Assembly: GCA_016791475.1 (NCBI GenBank)
Contig: JAEUWI010000018.1
Coordinates: forward strand, 1 to 49,274
DNA length: 49,274 nt
Direction: 5' to 3'
Source of the DNA: Candidatus Hydrogenedentota bacterium
GTDB lineage: Bacteria > Hydrogenedentota > Hydrogenedentia > Hydrogenedentales > JAEUWI01
A program made the position numbers and the translations under genes. Shown in pieces: positions 1 through 9,032 of this stretch; within the stretch, counting starts at the first letter, position 1, and the number at the start of each line of letters is the position of its first letter. The notes beneath the pieces were generated by a model that did not search any database, had not been told where the DNA came from, and saw only the letters and a program-made list of their open reading frames with translations.

Positions 1-74
1 TCGCCTTCGCCTTCGCCTTCGCCTTCGCCTTCGCCTTCGCCCTCGCCTTCGCCTTCGCCTTCGCCTTCGCCTTC
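1..74. repeat. Hexanucleotide tandem repeat encoding Glu-Gly
   Basis: About twelve copies of the 6-bp unit TCGCCT run from position 1 to 74, with one T-to-C change near position 41 that is silent. On the minus strand each unit encodes Glu-Gly, giving an acidic low-complexity tail on the M64 peptidase. The array continues to the window edge, so its full length is unknown. Such arrays can change length by slippage. Confidence 0.9.
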
Positions 75-1706
75 ACCGCCTGCAACGACGAAGACGGGCA
101 CATCGGTCTGCCACACGCGCTCTCTGAAAAAGATCACATCCCGTACATCATCCGAACCATGGGTAACGAACACCCTGATGGAATGGACCGCTTTCTCTCC
201 GCTTTCTTTGGTGCTCGCGGGATAGACTCGGAGGGTATCGGCAGTCTGATCGGGAACGCCGACGTTGTCGATGAACCACTCAAAGCGTATATTGGGCAGA
301 TTCAGCGCGCTCACGCGCAGTTCGAGTCCCTCCTCGGTTACAGTCACGGTGCCGGGTGTCGGGCTTGCCGTATCCACGAGATTTACGAGACTCATGATGT
401 CGTCAATATGCGCTTCTTTGCATATGCGGCAGAACTGCTGGCCCAGGCTGCGCATGGCACAGTTGCGCTCCGGCCTGAAAATCCCGCTTGTGAGGTAGCG
501 GGCTCCTTCGAAGGCGCCTACAACACCCTCGTAGGTAAAGGTATCCGGTGTCGGCAGGGGCGTGCTTTCGTCTATCCACTTGTTCCACTTGATGTTATCG
601 AAATCGGAATCAAAATCCACATTTCGCTCGGAGTCGCCCGCCGGATAACCGGGGTACGGTGAGTCATACTCGTCGGCGAGTCCCGGAAAGGTGTGGCCGA
701 ATTCGTGGATGCTGACCTCGCTTGCGAACTCGTTCACGGACGCCACGGGGATGGAACCTCCGCCGCCGCCATACTTGGTGGAATTGACAATGAGGAAGAC
801 ATAATCCCACACGCCGGGCCCTACAAGATCGTCGGCGGCGTCGAAGGCGCGCATCTGCCCGGTGCCATCCGCATAAAGCAGGCGCTCGATACTGCTTGTC
901 CAGAAGGCGGTATTGAAGTAGGTATCCCGCTGGGTTCCGTTCTCACCGTCCTCGTTGTCCGCGCCCTGGTCATTGCTCTCCACGTCGACGCGATAGACGT
1001 TGGTAACGTTGAAGTAGACATCCCAGGGAGATGCGGCGGCGAATGCATCCAGGAGGTTGCTGGTATGGACCGCAAAGTCGCCATCGCTCAGGTTCTGAGC
1101 GGTATAGCCGTCGCCGAGCACGACCATGACAAATCGATTGGCGTCGTCGCCGGTGTCGCGCACCTTGGTGGCGCTTTGCGGCCCGGCGGTCTTGGTTGTC
1201 GCGGGAACCAGCTCCTCGATGGGCATGCTGTCGACACCGACGCTGGCTGCGAGTTTGATAGCTGCCGGCACGCTTTTCCCGCGGGCCGGCGCGGCTTGGC
1301 GCATGCGCAGGGCCGCCGGCAAGGTCTTAAAGGCGGGCCCTGGGACGCGGATGACCGCGACGCCCGTTTCGGGGATCATGGGGATGCAGGGCTCGGCATC
1401 CTGGGGAACGACGCGCTGCCCGAGGGGAATCTCCACCGGAGCGGTGTGGAGCACTTTCCGATCGGCGTCGAGCCATTCGAGGTCGCAGTCGATGGTCCCG
1501 GGCGCGCCCGCGAGGCCGGGGGTGCGCACTTCCTTGGCCATTTCGGGAATCTCAGCGGCCTTGACAACGCGCCAGCCGGCTTCATCATAGGAAAGGGTAA
1601 TCTGCCAGTATGGGTCGCTCTCCGCGCCCCGCGCGACGCCCGCCCAAAGCAAGAGCGGGAGGAGCAGGGCCCCCGACAACACAATTCTCGCACTCCGTTT
1701 CAGCAT
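1..1706 (-). CDS. Secreted M64-family (IgA peptidase-like) metallopeptidase, 3' end outside window
   Basis: The frame is open from an ATG at 1706 to the window edge (568 codons), so the C-terminus is missing. Residues 1-28 form a signal peptide with a basic start, a Leu-rich core and an Ala-rich cleavage region. Residues 334-347 read HEFGHTFPGLADEY, the HExxH zinc motif with the downstream Leu-x-Asp-Glu-Tyr typical of peptidase family M64 (IgA peptidase/BF3526 type). About 200 residues before the motif hold an N-terminal domain. After the catalytic region comes a beta-rich segment, then a Glu-Gly repeat tail from about residue 545. The start is supported by a GAGGGG stretch just upstream. The likely role is extracellular proteolysis; the substrate is unknown. 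The family call is firm because of the long exact motif. Whether the tail leads to a cell-surface anchor cannot be seen here. Confidence 0.85.
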   Translation of the reverse strand, partial: MLKRSARIVLSGALLLPLLLWAGVARGAESDPYWQITLSYDEAGWRVVKAAEIPEMAKEVRTPGLAGAPGTIDCDLEWLDADRKVLHTAPVEIPLGQRVVPQDAEPCIPMIPETGVAVIRVPGPAFKTLPAALRMRQAAPARGKSVPAAIKLAASVGVDSMPIEELVPATTKTAGPQSATKVRDTGDDANRFVMVVLGDGYTAQNLSDGDFAVHTSNLLDAFAAASPWDVYFNVTNVYRVDVESNDQGADNEDGENGTQRDTYFNTAFWTSSIERLLYADGTGQMRAFDAADDLVGPGVWDYVFLIVNSTKYGGGGGSIPVASVNEFASEVSIHEFGHTFPGLADEYDSPYPGYPAGDSERNVDFDSDFDNIKWNKWIDESTPLPTPDTFTYEGVVGAFEGARYLTSGIFRPERNCAMRSLGQQFCRICKEAHIDDIMSLVNLVDTASPTPGTVTVTEEGLELRVSALNLPNIRFEWFIDNVGVPDQTADTLRVYPASTKESGEKAVHSIRVFVTHGSDDVRDVIFFRERVWQTDVPVFVVAGGEGEGEGEGEGEGEGEGEGEGEGEG

Positions 1707-1902
1707 TTCGTATCCCCTCATGCCCGGTTGTGTCCTGACAGATTTCGGACCGGGGTTTGCCGGCCATTTCCCAATCGATCCACTGCGCGCGAAAGTCGAG
1801 TCCCCGGATCAGGGCCCGTGCCGCTTCGAAGAAGTATAGCAGTTCGCATGCGAACCCGAAAGTACTTGTCGGTCTGCCCGGAGGCGAATCGGAATTACCT
1901 GC

Positions 1903-3564
1903 TCAAAGGGGCATGATTTCTCCCGCGCCAGCGCAGGCGCGGTTCTCCACGACCGCCCCATCGCGCTGAACGTTAACGCGCGACACGGTCATTGCGGCCA
2001 AATGGGCGTAGTTCTCGCCCGCCATCTCGGCCCCTACGGCGGCGGCGACGTCCCGCGCATCCTCCGCGCGGCAGAGGGCGAGGACGGTGCCGGCGATACC
2101 GGCTCCCGTGAGGGATGCGCCAAGTGCGCCATGCCTCAGGGCTGCGTCCACGAGCGTGTCGAGGGCGGCGCTGCTCGCGCCATAGACGCCGGGACACTCC
2201 TCGACAGGCAGGACGCGTTCGGCACATTCCAGTAGCCAGGCGTCGTCGGAGCGCTGCTGTATGGCGTTGCCAGCGCGGTCGATGCGGCGATCACCTTCGT
2301 GGCCGATGGTCATGAGGCGACCGGCGCGCCCGTAGTCGCCCGACTCCAGGGCGGCGGCAAAATGCCGGGCGCGTTCGCTCTCGGCAATGCCAAAGAGCAG
2401 CGGGCCGCGCAGACCGATCTCCCGGGGCTGCATATTGGAGGGCACATCGCCGAAGTAGCGCTGGTATTCACGGTCGAGTTCGGGCAGCACATAGCGGTCA
2501 CGAAGATCGGCGAGAGAGATGTACTCCGGTATCTTGCGCAGCACGGCGTAGAGCGCGGGGTGGCCGCCGAGGGCCTCGGGGGTGATGTTGGAGAGGCGTC
2601 CGCAGGCGGCGACGGTTTCGTCCGGGTATCCGGCTTCGCGCAGGGCCTGCTGGAAGATTTCCATGGCCATGGAGTAGGCGAAGCGATTGAGGGTGTAGGC
2701 GACCTTTTCCGCGCCGCTGATGCTGCGCTTTGTAAAACTGTTGATCACGAGAACGCGCAGGGTCTCCGGCAGGGCAATGGTACGGGCGCCGGCGGTTCCG
2801 AAGTCCTTCGGGTAAAGGGAGGCGTGGACGATGACGCCGGGCCTACCCAGAATGATGGCGGCCTGATCGCAGGTGCCGCATCGGGACCCGGTGTACCACT
2901 CCGCGTCCTGCGCGGCGAGGATGAGGGCGTCGTCGTCGAGTTGGATTTCATTCCATCCGAACCAGGCGTGGAGCAGGGCGATGCACAAGGCGGCGGAGGA
3001 ACTGAGGGCCGCGCCCTGGGGCAGATTGCTGTCCACGACCATCCGCAGTCCGCCGATATCGCTTTCGGGCGCAGCATGGCGCGCGCGGAGCCAGGCGCCT
3101 TCCACGTAGTTGCGCCAGTGACCGGGGACGGCGGCGATCCGCGCGGCCACATCGGCCGATGCGATGAATTCGGGCCAATCGCGACCTTCGGGTCCGGGTA
3201 GCGCATCAAGGCCGATATGGAGGGGCGTGAAGGTTTCGCTGGTATTCACCACGTGGGTGAAGCCCTCGGGCGAGGGCGCGGCTACGACAATCACCTCGCG
3301 CTGGTGAGTCATGAGGTTGAGCCAGCCGCCGTGGGTGTCCACGTGCATGCCCCGCAGGTTGATGCGACCCGGCGCGCGAAAAATGCGGACGGGTTCATCG
3401 CCAAAAGTCTCCAGATAGCGGTTCAGGACCGCACACAGGCGTTGACGTCGCTCTTCGATGAGCGCCGGGTCTCTGTAGATTTCGGTGAGTCGGGGCCGGT
3501 CGATCCCATCGGTTGCGCCGAGGGCGGCGAGCCAGGCGGAGGCGCGGGGCGCGTCAGTCGTCAT
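1903..3564 (-). CDS. Galactokinase-like GHMP family kinase, unusually long
   Basis: A 553-residue GHMP-superfamily kinase. The N-terminal sugar-kinase signature is at about residues 64-80 (APGRINLRGMHVDTHGG), the ATP-binding GHMP loop at 181-192 (LPQGAALSSSAA), the catalytic Asp in CDQ at 232-234 and the glycine-rich third motif near 500 (GASLTGAGIAG). True galactokinases are usually about 390 residues and carry Gly-Glu-His-x-Asp in the signature; here the Glu is Met, so galactose as substrate is doubtful. The catalytic Asp is kept, so I expect an active small-molecule kinase. The start overlaps the VWA gene by 11 bp, which makes it the last gene of the exbBD operon. A role coupled to the exported TPR/VWA proteins is not obvious. 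The superfamily is certain, the substrate unknown. Confidence 0.8.
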   Translation of the reverse strand: MTTDAPRASAWLAALGATDGIDRPRLTEIYRDPALIEERRQRLCAVLNRYLETFGDEPVRIFRAPGRINLRGMHVDTHGGWLNLMTHQREVIVVAAPSPEGFTHVVNTSETFTPLHIGLDALPGPEGRDWPEFIASADVAARIAAVPGHWRNYVEGAWLRARHAAPESDIGGLRMVVDSNLPQGAALSSSAALCIALLHAWFGWNEIQLDDDALILAAQDAEWYTGSRCGTCDQAAIILGRPGVIVHASLYPKDFGTAGARTIALPETLRVLVINSFTKRSISGAEKVAYTLNRFAYSMAMEIFQQALREAGYPDETVAACGRLSNITPEALGGHPALYAVLRKIPEYISLADLRDRYVLPELDREYQRYFGDVPSNMQPREIGLRGPLLFGIAESERARHFAAALESGDYGRAGRLMTIGHEGDRRIDRAGNAIQQRSDDAWLLECAERVLPVEECPGVYGASSAALDTLVDAALRHGALGASLTGAGIAGTVLALCRAEDARDVAAAVGAEMAGENYAHLAAMTVSRVNVQRDGAVVENRACAGAGEIMPL

Positions 3565-5308
3565 AGCTGGTGCGAACCCCGTAATCGGTGCGCAGTTGCT
3601 TCAGTTCACCGAGGAGCGCGGGGCTTTCCCCTTCGCGCGAAATCCGCCCGATGATGTGGTAGGCCTTCTGGAAGGCCCAGTTCCGGGCGATATCCCGTGT
3701 TCCCTCTTCGGCCTCGTCGAAATTGGTGCGAAAGATAATCTCTTTCTTCTCCGAGCCCGCCTTGCCCGCGAGTCGCAGGGCGAATGTCCGGCTGGATTCG
3801 GGATTGAATCGCCCGTAGAGCGCCACCGCCTGGCCCTGGAAGAAATCGGGCATGGACTGTGGATACACCTTTCCGGTGTCGATGCGCCCAAAATCCGCGC
3901 TCAAATCGACCAGGATGGGGTCGCGCAATGTGAGAAAGAACTGGGGCAGTCCTTTCTCGATGTCTTCAATGTCCGATGTGACCTGAGCCGCGCCCTTGTT
4001 GCGGTAGGCAAGCAAATCCAGCAGATAGCGGTTGACGGTCTTGCCGCCGCCGAAGGCGTAGACGCCGTTACCCTGGCTGTTGTCCGAGGTCAGACTATTG
4101 ATGATGGCGCGGCTGTCCTGAAGGCCGGCGGTGGGGCGTCCGTCGCTCACGACGACCACGACGCCGGGGTTGCCTTCGCGCCGCGGCTGCTGGACCATGG
4201 GCTGGAGGGCCTTGAAGACGTCGGTCTGTCCGGACGACGCGAGATTGTCGATAAACTTGCCCGCGGCCTGAAGATTCTCCCTGGTGGCGGGCACGGCGGC
4301 GGGCTGGAAGTACTGGGGCGCGTCGCGAAACACCACGAGATTAAAGCGGTCCTCGGGTTTGAGTTGCTTGAGTGCGGTGCGGAGCCCCTTCACGGTAATA
4401 TTGAGTTTGTGCTGGGGAATGCTGCTGGAGGCATCCACCACAAAGGACACATCCTTGGGCAGCACGGGGATCGACTCGCCTTTCCTGGGTGTGATCCGAA
4501 GCTCGAAATAGCCTTCCGGATCGCCGGGATTGCGCCAGGTGCGCAATTTCATATCGAGGAGTCCATCGAGGAAGTCGTAGTTCCGTTCCTCTTTGGCCGA
4601 AGCCATGGCCTGGCGCACGGGTTCCCGCAGAGGCTCCGCCTCGGGCTCCAGGGTGGGCATGGTGGTGGGCAGTTCGAGCTGCACCGGGGGCTGACTCAGA
4701 TCGGGTCCGCCACCGGAACTCCCCGCGCCCGACAACGCGGCGGGCCCCTGGGCCAATAGGCTGGGCAGCCCCGAGGGCGGGAGGGTCAATGCGGGCCCCT
4801 CCCCCGCATCTTCGGCAGGCTTCAAGTCGGGAAAGGCCTCAACGCCGGGAAGCGCCGTCGTGCCGGGTCGCACGAGGCGGCGGGGCACTTCGAGATCGCG
4901 CCGTGCGGCCTCGCGGGTAATTTCGAGGACCTTGGCCTCCAGACGGTGGAGGGAGTCGTCCATGGGCGCGGGCGCGGGCGGGAGGGCGTCGCTGGCGACG
5001 CGCCGGGCAAAATCCGGAATCTCCACCTCGGGCTTGTCAAAGGCGGTGTTGTCCGCGGGGATTTCGTCCATTTTGAGCAGATCGCGCACCGAACCGGGGC
5101 GGGCACTGAAGGCCTGGCGATCGGCCTGGGTATCGGGCTGGAACAGGGTGGCCGGATCGCGCAGATAGACGTTGAGCCGGGCGAGCATTTTTTCGGGACG
5201 GGCGCCGGCCTGGAGCATGCGGATACTCGGCGCCGCGAAGAGAAGGGCGGCGTAGAACGCCGCGGCCATCGCCACGCTGAGGCCGAAAAGCACACGCCGG
5301 CTCAGCAT
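3554..5308 (-). CDS. Membrane-anchored von Willebrand factor A domain protein
   Basis: A 584-residue protein. Residues about 5-27 form one hydrophobic segment, a signal anchor or uncleaved signal. A long linker rich in Pro and charged residues follows. A VWA domain starts near residue 285 with FVVDASSSIPQ, the metal-ion-dependent adhesion site Asp-x-Ser-x-Ser, followed by VVVVVSDGRPTAG further on. The ATG at 5308 shares one base with the TGA of the TPR gene (TGATG), so translation is coupled; the GTG at 5311 is a less likely start. VWA domains bind partner proteins through a metal ion. Together with ExbB, ExbD and a TPR protein in one operon, it probably belongs to an envelope complex. No enzymatic motif is seen, and the exact role is unknown. 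Confidence 0.8.
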   Translation of the reverse strand: MLSRRVLFGLSVAMAAAFYAALLFAAPSIRMLQAGARPEKMLARLNVYLRDPATLFQPDTQADRQAFSARPGSVRDLLKMDEIPADNTAFDKPEVEIPDFARRVASDALPPAPAPMDDSLHRLEAKVLEITREAARRDLEVPRRLVRPGTTALPGVEAFPDLKPAEDAGEGPALTLPPSGLPSLLAQGPAALSGAGSSGGGPDLSQPPVQLELPTTMPTLEPEAEPLREPVRQAMASAKEERNYDFLDGLLDMKLRTWRNPGDPEGYFELRITPRKGESIPVLPKDVSFVVDASSSIPQHKLNITVKGLRTALKQLKPEDRFNLVVFRDAPQYFQPAAVPATRENLQAAGKFIDNLASSGQTDVFKALQPMVQQPRREGNPGVVVVVSDGRPTAGLQDSRAIINSLTSDNSQGNGVYAFGGGKTVNRYLLDLLAYRNKGAAQVTSDIEDIEKGLPQFFLTLRDPILVDLSADFGRIDTGKVYPQSMPDFFQGQAVALYGRFNPESSRTFALRLAGKAGSEKKEIIFRTNFDEAEEGTRDIARNWAFQKAYHIIGRISREGESPALLGELKQLRTDYGVRTSYDD

Positions 5309-7653
5309 CACGCGCTCCCGAGGGCCTTGAGGGCCTCCCCGGCTTTCTGCGTAAAGGCGCTCTCGGGAAAGTCCTCCACGAGTTCCGCATAGGCCTTGCG
5401 CGCTTTCTCCGCCTGGCCCGCCTTCTCATAGCACTGGCCCGCGCGCCACAGCGCCTCGGGCGACATCTCCTCGTGCAGAAACAGGATGGCGACGCCCATG
5501 AAACTGCGGGCGGCCTTCTCCCAGTCTTCCTGCTTCTCGTGGAGCGCGCCGAGTTGGAATCGTGCGCGCGCCGCGATATCGCCGCTGTTGGAGTTGGCGG
5601 CGGCCTCGTACCATTCAAAGGCTTTTTCCAGCTCGCCTTTCGCCTCGTAGATCTTGGCCATGTGCCAGCGCGCCTCGGTGGAGATCGCGGTGGTGGTGGA
5701 GCCTTCCGCGACGGCCTGGTATTGTTCCAGCGCCTTCTCCTGATCGCCAGCCTGTTCGCTGCACTCGGCGATCTTCAGCCGCACCTGATCGGCATAGGGA
5801 TAGGCGGGCACCGCTTTCAACAGCGCTTCGAAGGCCCGGGCGGCCTCTTTCCATTTCTTGTTGTCGAAGAACCACTGGCCGGTCCAGTTGTAGGTCTCTT
5901 CATTGAGGCCCGCGCCTTCACGCTCCTCCATGATTTTCAGGAAGAGATCGGCGGCCTCGTCGTAGTCCTTGTGCTCGTAGCGGGCCAGGGCCATGCCGAG
6001 GAGGGCCTTGCCCGCGTAGGGTCCTTCGGGTGCGGCGTCGATAAGGGCCTGGTAGAGTTCCACGGCCTTCACGGCTTCTTTCGCCACTTTCAGGGTATGC
6101 TCCGCCACGCGAAAAAGGGCCTCTTCACGGTGCGCGGTCTGGGGATACTTCTCGAGGAGGGTGGCGAAGGTGGCGATACCGCCGTCGAAGTCTTTCAGAT
6201 TGTTTTTGGTAAGCGCGAGGCGATAAAGGGCCTGTTCTTCGACCAGGGGCTGGGGCGTACCTTCGAGGATACGGGCATAGTGGCCGGCGGCCACATCGAA
6301 AGCGCCCGATGCGAAGCGGGCGTCGCCCGCGCGAAGCAGGGCCTGGCCCAGCAGCGGGTGCTCAGGAAACTGGGCGGCGAACTGTTCGTAGGTCTGGGCC
6401 GCTTCGCCGGACATGGCAAGCTGCTCCAGGCACTCGGCCGACTTGAAGAGGGCTTCGGCGCCAAACTCGCTCTGGGGATATTGCTCGGCCACGAGGCGAA
6501 ACTCCTGGTGGGCCGCCTCAAGATTGCCCTGGACCACCAGAATGGTGCCCAGCAGAAAGGCGCCCTCGCCGCTGAGGTCGGAATTCTTGTAGTCCTGGAG
6601 AAACTGCGTGACCAGCGTCTGGGCGCGGGCGGTGTCCCCCTTCTGAAACTGGATCCAGGCCATCTTGTAGAGGGCGCGGCCCGCGAAGTCGGTGTCGGGG
6701 AATTCCTCCCGTATTTTCGTGAAGGCTTCCATGGCGCGGTCGTTCTCGCCCTCGCGCTGGAGGCAGTTGGCGCGCACGTAATCCAGTTCCACCCTGTGCT
6801 TCGACTCGGGAAAGCGCTCCAGGTGCTGCTTGATCAGGGTCAGGGCATCGGGACATTTGCCCTCGTGGTAGAGTGCCCAGATGTGGCCCACCTCCGCCCG
6901 CTCCCTGAAGGGCGAATCGGGGAAGTCTTTCTGAAGTTGCTCATAGGCCCCGAGGGCGGCGCTGTACCACCCGATTTGATCGTAGGTCTGGGCGGCGCGA
7001 TAGCGGCTTTCCATGCGCAGGGTTTCATCGGCCTTCGAGCCCGCGACGGCGGAGTAGTGGATGGCGGCGTTCTCGAAGTCCTTCTGGGCCGTGTAGGCAT
7101 AGGCCAATTGAAACTCGGCGTAGGGCGCCATGACATGCCCGGGAAGGTCCTCGATCAACTGGTTGAACTGGGCGATGGCTTCCGCGACTTTGCCGCCGTC
7201 AAAAAACGCTTTGCCTAGAAAATACTGGGCGCGGCCGCGGGGCTCGTCCTGGCCGTCCATGGCGAGGGGTCCGAGGGCCTCAATGGCGCGGGTGTAGTCC
7301 TTCATGAAATAGTAGACCTCACCCCGACTGAGGCGGGCCCGTTCCTTGAATGGGGAATCGCCGGGCAGGGCCTGCAGGGCGTCGAAGGCCTCCAAGGCCC
7401 GAGCATGGTCGCCGGCGGCGTAGGCCGATTCGCCGAGGCGATACCAGACTTCCGGGGGCGCGGCTTTCCCGTCAAGCGCTTTGAGGTAAGCCTCGTACTC
7501 CTCGGCGGCCTCGCTGAAGAAGCCGCGGACGAAAAGTCCATTGGCAAAATCGAGCTTCGACTGGAGGGGATCGTTCGCTTCCTGAGCGTAGCGCGGCGCG
7601 CTGCACACCATCAGCCCGCAGAACACCAGGGCGGATACAATCCGGCGGCCCAT
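5308..7653 (-). CDS. Exported tetratricopeptide-repeat protein
   Basis: 781 residues from the ATG at 7653, which begins MGRRIVSALVFCGLMVCSAP, a short signal peptide. An upstream start at 7677 would overlap exbD by 23 bp and put extra charged residues before the signal, so I prefer 7653, one base after the exbD stop. Nearly the whole mature protein is TPR units of about 34-37 residues. They show the A-x-x-x-F/Y pattern and resemble the YbgF/BamD type that sits in the periplasm next to Tol/Exb complexes. It probably acts as a periplasmic scaffold linking the ExbBD motor to envelope partners such as the VWA protein. No catalytic motif is visible. The fold is certain; the partner assignment rests on gene order. 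Confidence 0.82.
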   Translation of the reverse strand: MGRRIVSALVFCGLMVCSAPRYAQEANDPLQSKLDFANGLFVRGFFSEAAEEYEAYLKALDGKAAPPEVWYRLGESAYAAGDHARALEAFDALQALPGDSPFKERARLSRGEVYYFMKDYTRAIEALGPLAMDGQDEPRGRAQYFLGKAFFDGGKVAEAIAQFNQLIEDLPGHVMAPYAEFQLAYAYTAQKDFENAAIHYSAVAGSKADETLRMESRYRAAQTYDQIGWYSAALGAYEQLQKDFPDSPFRERAEVGHIWALYHEGKCPDALTLIKQHLERFPESKHRVELDYVRANCLQREGENDRAMEAFTKIREEFPDTDFAGRALYKMAWIQFQKGDTARAQTLVTQFLQDYKNSDLSGEGAFLLGTILVVQGNLEAAHQEFRLVAEQYPQSEFGAEALFKSAECLEQLAMSGEAAQTYEQFAAQFPEHPLLGQALLRAGDARFASGAFDVAAGHYARILEGTPQPLVEEQALYRLALTKNNLKDFDGGIATFATLLEKYPQTAHREEALFRVAEHTLKVAKEAVKAVELYQALIDAAPEGPYAGKALLGMALARYEHKDYDEAADLFLKIMEEREGAGLNEETYNWTGQWFFDNKKWKEAARAFEALLKAVPAYPYADQVRLKIAECSEQAGDQEKALEQYQAVAEGSTTTAISTEARWHMAKIYEAKGELEKAFEWYEAAANSNSGDIAARARFQLGALHEKQEDWEKAARSFMGVAILFLHEEMSPEALWRAGQCYEKAGQAEKARKAYAELVEDFPESAFTQKAGEALKALGSA

Positions 7654-7654
7654 C

Positions 7655-8107
7655 TCAGCCCGCTCCGTCCGGCGCACCCGCGGACGAGGGAGGACCCGGC
7701 GTTTCGATCGCCGCGAAGGACACGTTCTGTATGTCCGCTTTGCGGCAGCAATCGAGCACTTCGATGGCGCGGCCGAGTACGGCGGACTGGTCGCCCCGGA
7801 TGATCACGGCGCCACCGGGAAAGAGTTCGGCCACCTGGTGGAGCAACTCCTGAAGTTCCGGGATGGTCTGCTCCTGGTTGTTGACGACGATCGCGCCATC
7901 CGCACGGAGATTGATGAAGATTTCCCCGCGATTGCGTTCCGATTGCACGGCCGAGTCGGCGGTGGGCAGGGTGATGTCGACTTCGCTCTCCAGGGCGCCG
8001 TAGACCGAAGTGACCATGAAGAAGATCAGAATGAGGAATACGATATCGATCAGGGGCGCGAGCTGAATGGCGTCGGGCTGTTCGGGGACGTTCTGGCCGA
8101 ATCTCAT
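7655..8107 (-). CDS. exbD: ExbD/TolR-family proton-channel subunit
   Basis: 150 residues. A single N-terminal membrane helix (residues about 18-38) contains LAPLIDIVFLILIFFMVTS; its Asp is the conserved proton-carrying residue of ExbD/TolR. A periplasmic domain with the usual beta-alpha pattern follows, including INLRADGAIVVNN and VIIRGDQSA. The start overlaps the exbB stop by 4 bp (ATGA), the normal arrangement for motor pairs. With ExbB it should convert the proton gradient into mechanical work in the envelope. No TonB or TolA is encoded in the window, so which energised partner it serves is unknown. ExbD and TolR cannot be separated with certainty from this sequence. Confidence 0.9.
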   Translation of the reverse strand: MRFGQNVPEQPDAIQLAPLIDIVFLILIFFMVTSVYGALESEVDITLPTADSAVQSERNRGEIFINLRADGAIVVNNQEQTIPELQELLHQVAELFPGGAVIIRGDQSAVLGRAIEVLDCCRKADIQNVSFAAIETPGPPSSAGAPDGAG

Positions 8108-8919
8108 GACTCGTTCTCCTTTACGATGAGCTCCACGAACTCGCTGGCGTGGGCCTCGACGGCGGAGATGATTTTCAGCACGCGGCCCCGTAGAACAAAG
8201 TACACGGCCAGGGACGGGATCGCCACGAGGAGTCCGCCGGCGGTGGTGATCATGGCGAGAGACACGCTATACGCCAAGGTGAGGGACTTCACCTGGGCGT
8301 CCTGGAGGGCGATGGCGCCGAAGGCCTGCATCATGCCCCAGACCGTGCCGAGCAGTCCCAGCAGGGGCGTGAGGGAAGCGATGTTGTTGAGATAGGAGAT
8401 TTTCTGCCAGAGGGCGGTGGCCCCGCGTTCGCCCTCGCTCTCCATGGCCTCCTGGATGACGAAGCGCTCATGGCCGGACATCTTCAGGCCGGCGCGCAGC
8501 ACGACGGCGAGGTATTCATCCCGCTCCTGGCTCATCTGGTAGGCCCCCCGTAGATCGCCGGCATGGAGCATGCCGTGGGCGCGCTTCACCAGGGTCCTGG
8601 GGGCCTCGCGTCCGGGCGTCAAGGTGAGGAGGTAGTACACCGACAGCACGAAGGCTATGAAGCCGAGGCCCATGATCACCCACAGAATGAAGCCCCCCTG
8701 CTCGATCATCATCATGAGGGTGAGCTGGCCCGCGGCCTCCGGGGTGGCGGTATCCACCACGGTGACGGCGGCGTTGTCCATGGAGACGGGCTCCAGAGGT
8801 GCGGCCTCCACCGGTGCGGGCGCCGTGGGGACGTTTTCAGGTGTGGCGTTTTCCTGGGCCACCGCGCCCGAAACCCACAGGGCCAGCGCGATCAGGAACC
8901 AAGCTGAGGCGATTCGCAT
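8104..8919 (-). CDS. exbB: MotA/TolQ/ExbB-family proton-channel protein with N-terminal signal
   Basis: 271 residues from the ATG at 8919, which has GGAG seven bases upstream and starts a signal peptide (MRIASAWFLIALALWVSGAV). A longer frame to 8976 has no ribosome site. After a Pro/Ala-rich linker come three membrane helices: about 75-98 (GGFILWVIMGLGFIAFVLSV), then a pair near the C-terminus starting LLGLLGTVWGMM and ending GGLLVAIPSLAVYFVL. The Gly-rich LLGLLGTVWGM segment is typical of MotA/TolQ/ExbB. The signal peptide plus linker marks the extended ExbB type seen in many Gram-negative phyla. It heads the operon exbB-exbD-TPR-VWA-kinase and forms the inner-membrane pentamer around ExbD. 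Confidence 0.88.
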   Translation of the reverse strand: MRIASAWFLIALALWVSGAVAQENATPENVPTAPAPVEAAPLEPVSMDNAAVTVVDTATPEAAGQLTLMMMIEQGGFILWVIMGLGFIAFVLSVYYLLTLTPGREAPRTLVKRAHGMLHAGDLRGAYQMSQERDEYLAVVLRAGLKMSGHERFVIQEAMESEGERGATALWQKISYLNNIASLTPLLGLLGTVWGMMQAFGAIALQDAQVKSLTLAYSVSLAMITTAGGLLVAIPSLAVYFVLRGRVLKIISAVEAHASEFVELIVKENES

Positions 8920-9002
8920 CGAAAAACTCCATGAAATTCGGGAAAAATGGCCAACACGGCAGCAAGAGGGAGGCACCGCCGCTGGACTCGGGCCATGGGG
9001 GT

Positions 9003-9032
9003 ATAATACCCGCGCATCCGTAAAGGTTGCAA
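9003..9032 (-). promoter_or_regulatory. Probable sigma-70 promoter of the exbB operon
   Basis: Read on the minus strand, TTGCAA (9032-9027) and TATTAT (9008-9003) are separated by 18 bp, and transcription would start roughly 70 bp before the exbB ATG. The -10 lies inside an odd-centred inverted repeat, GGGTAT-A-ATACCC at 8999-9011, which could be a regulator site. No expression evidence is available; the call rests on the match and position. Confidence 0.5.
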
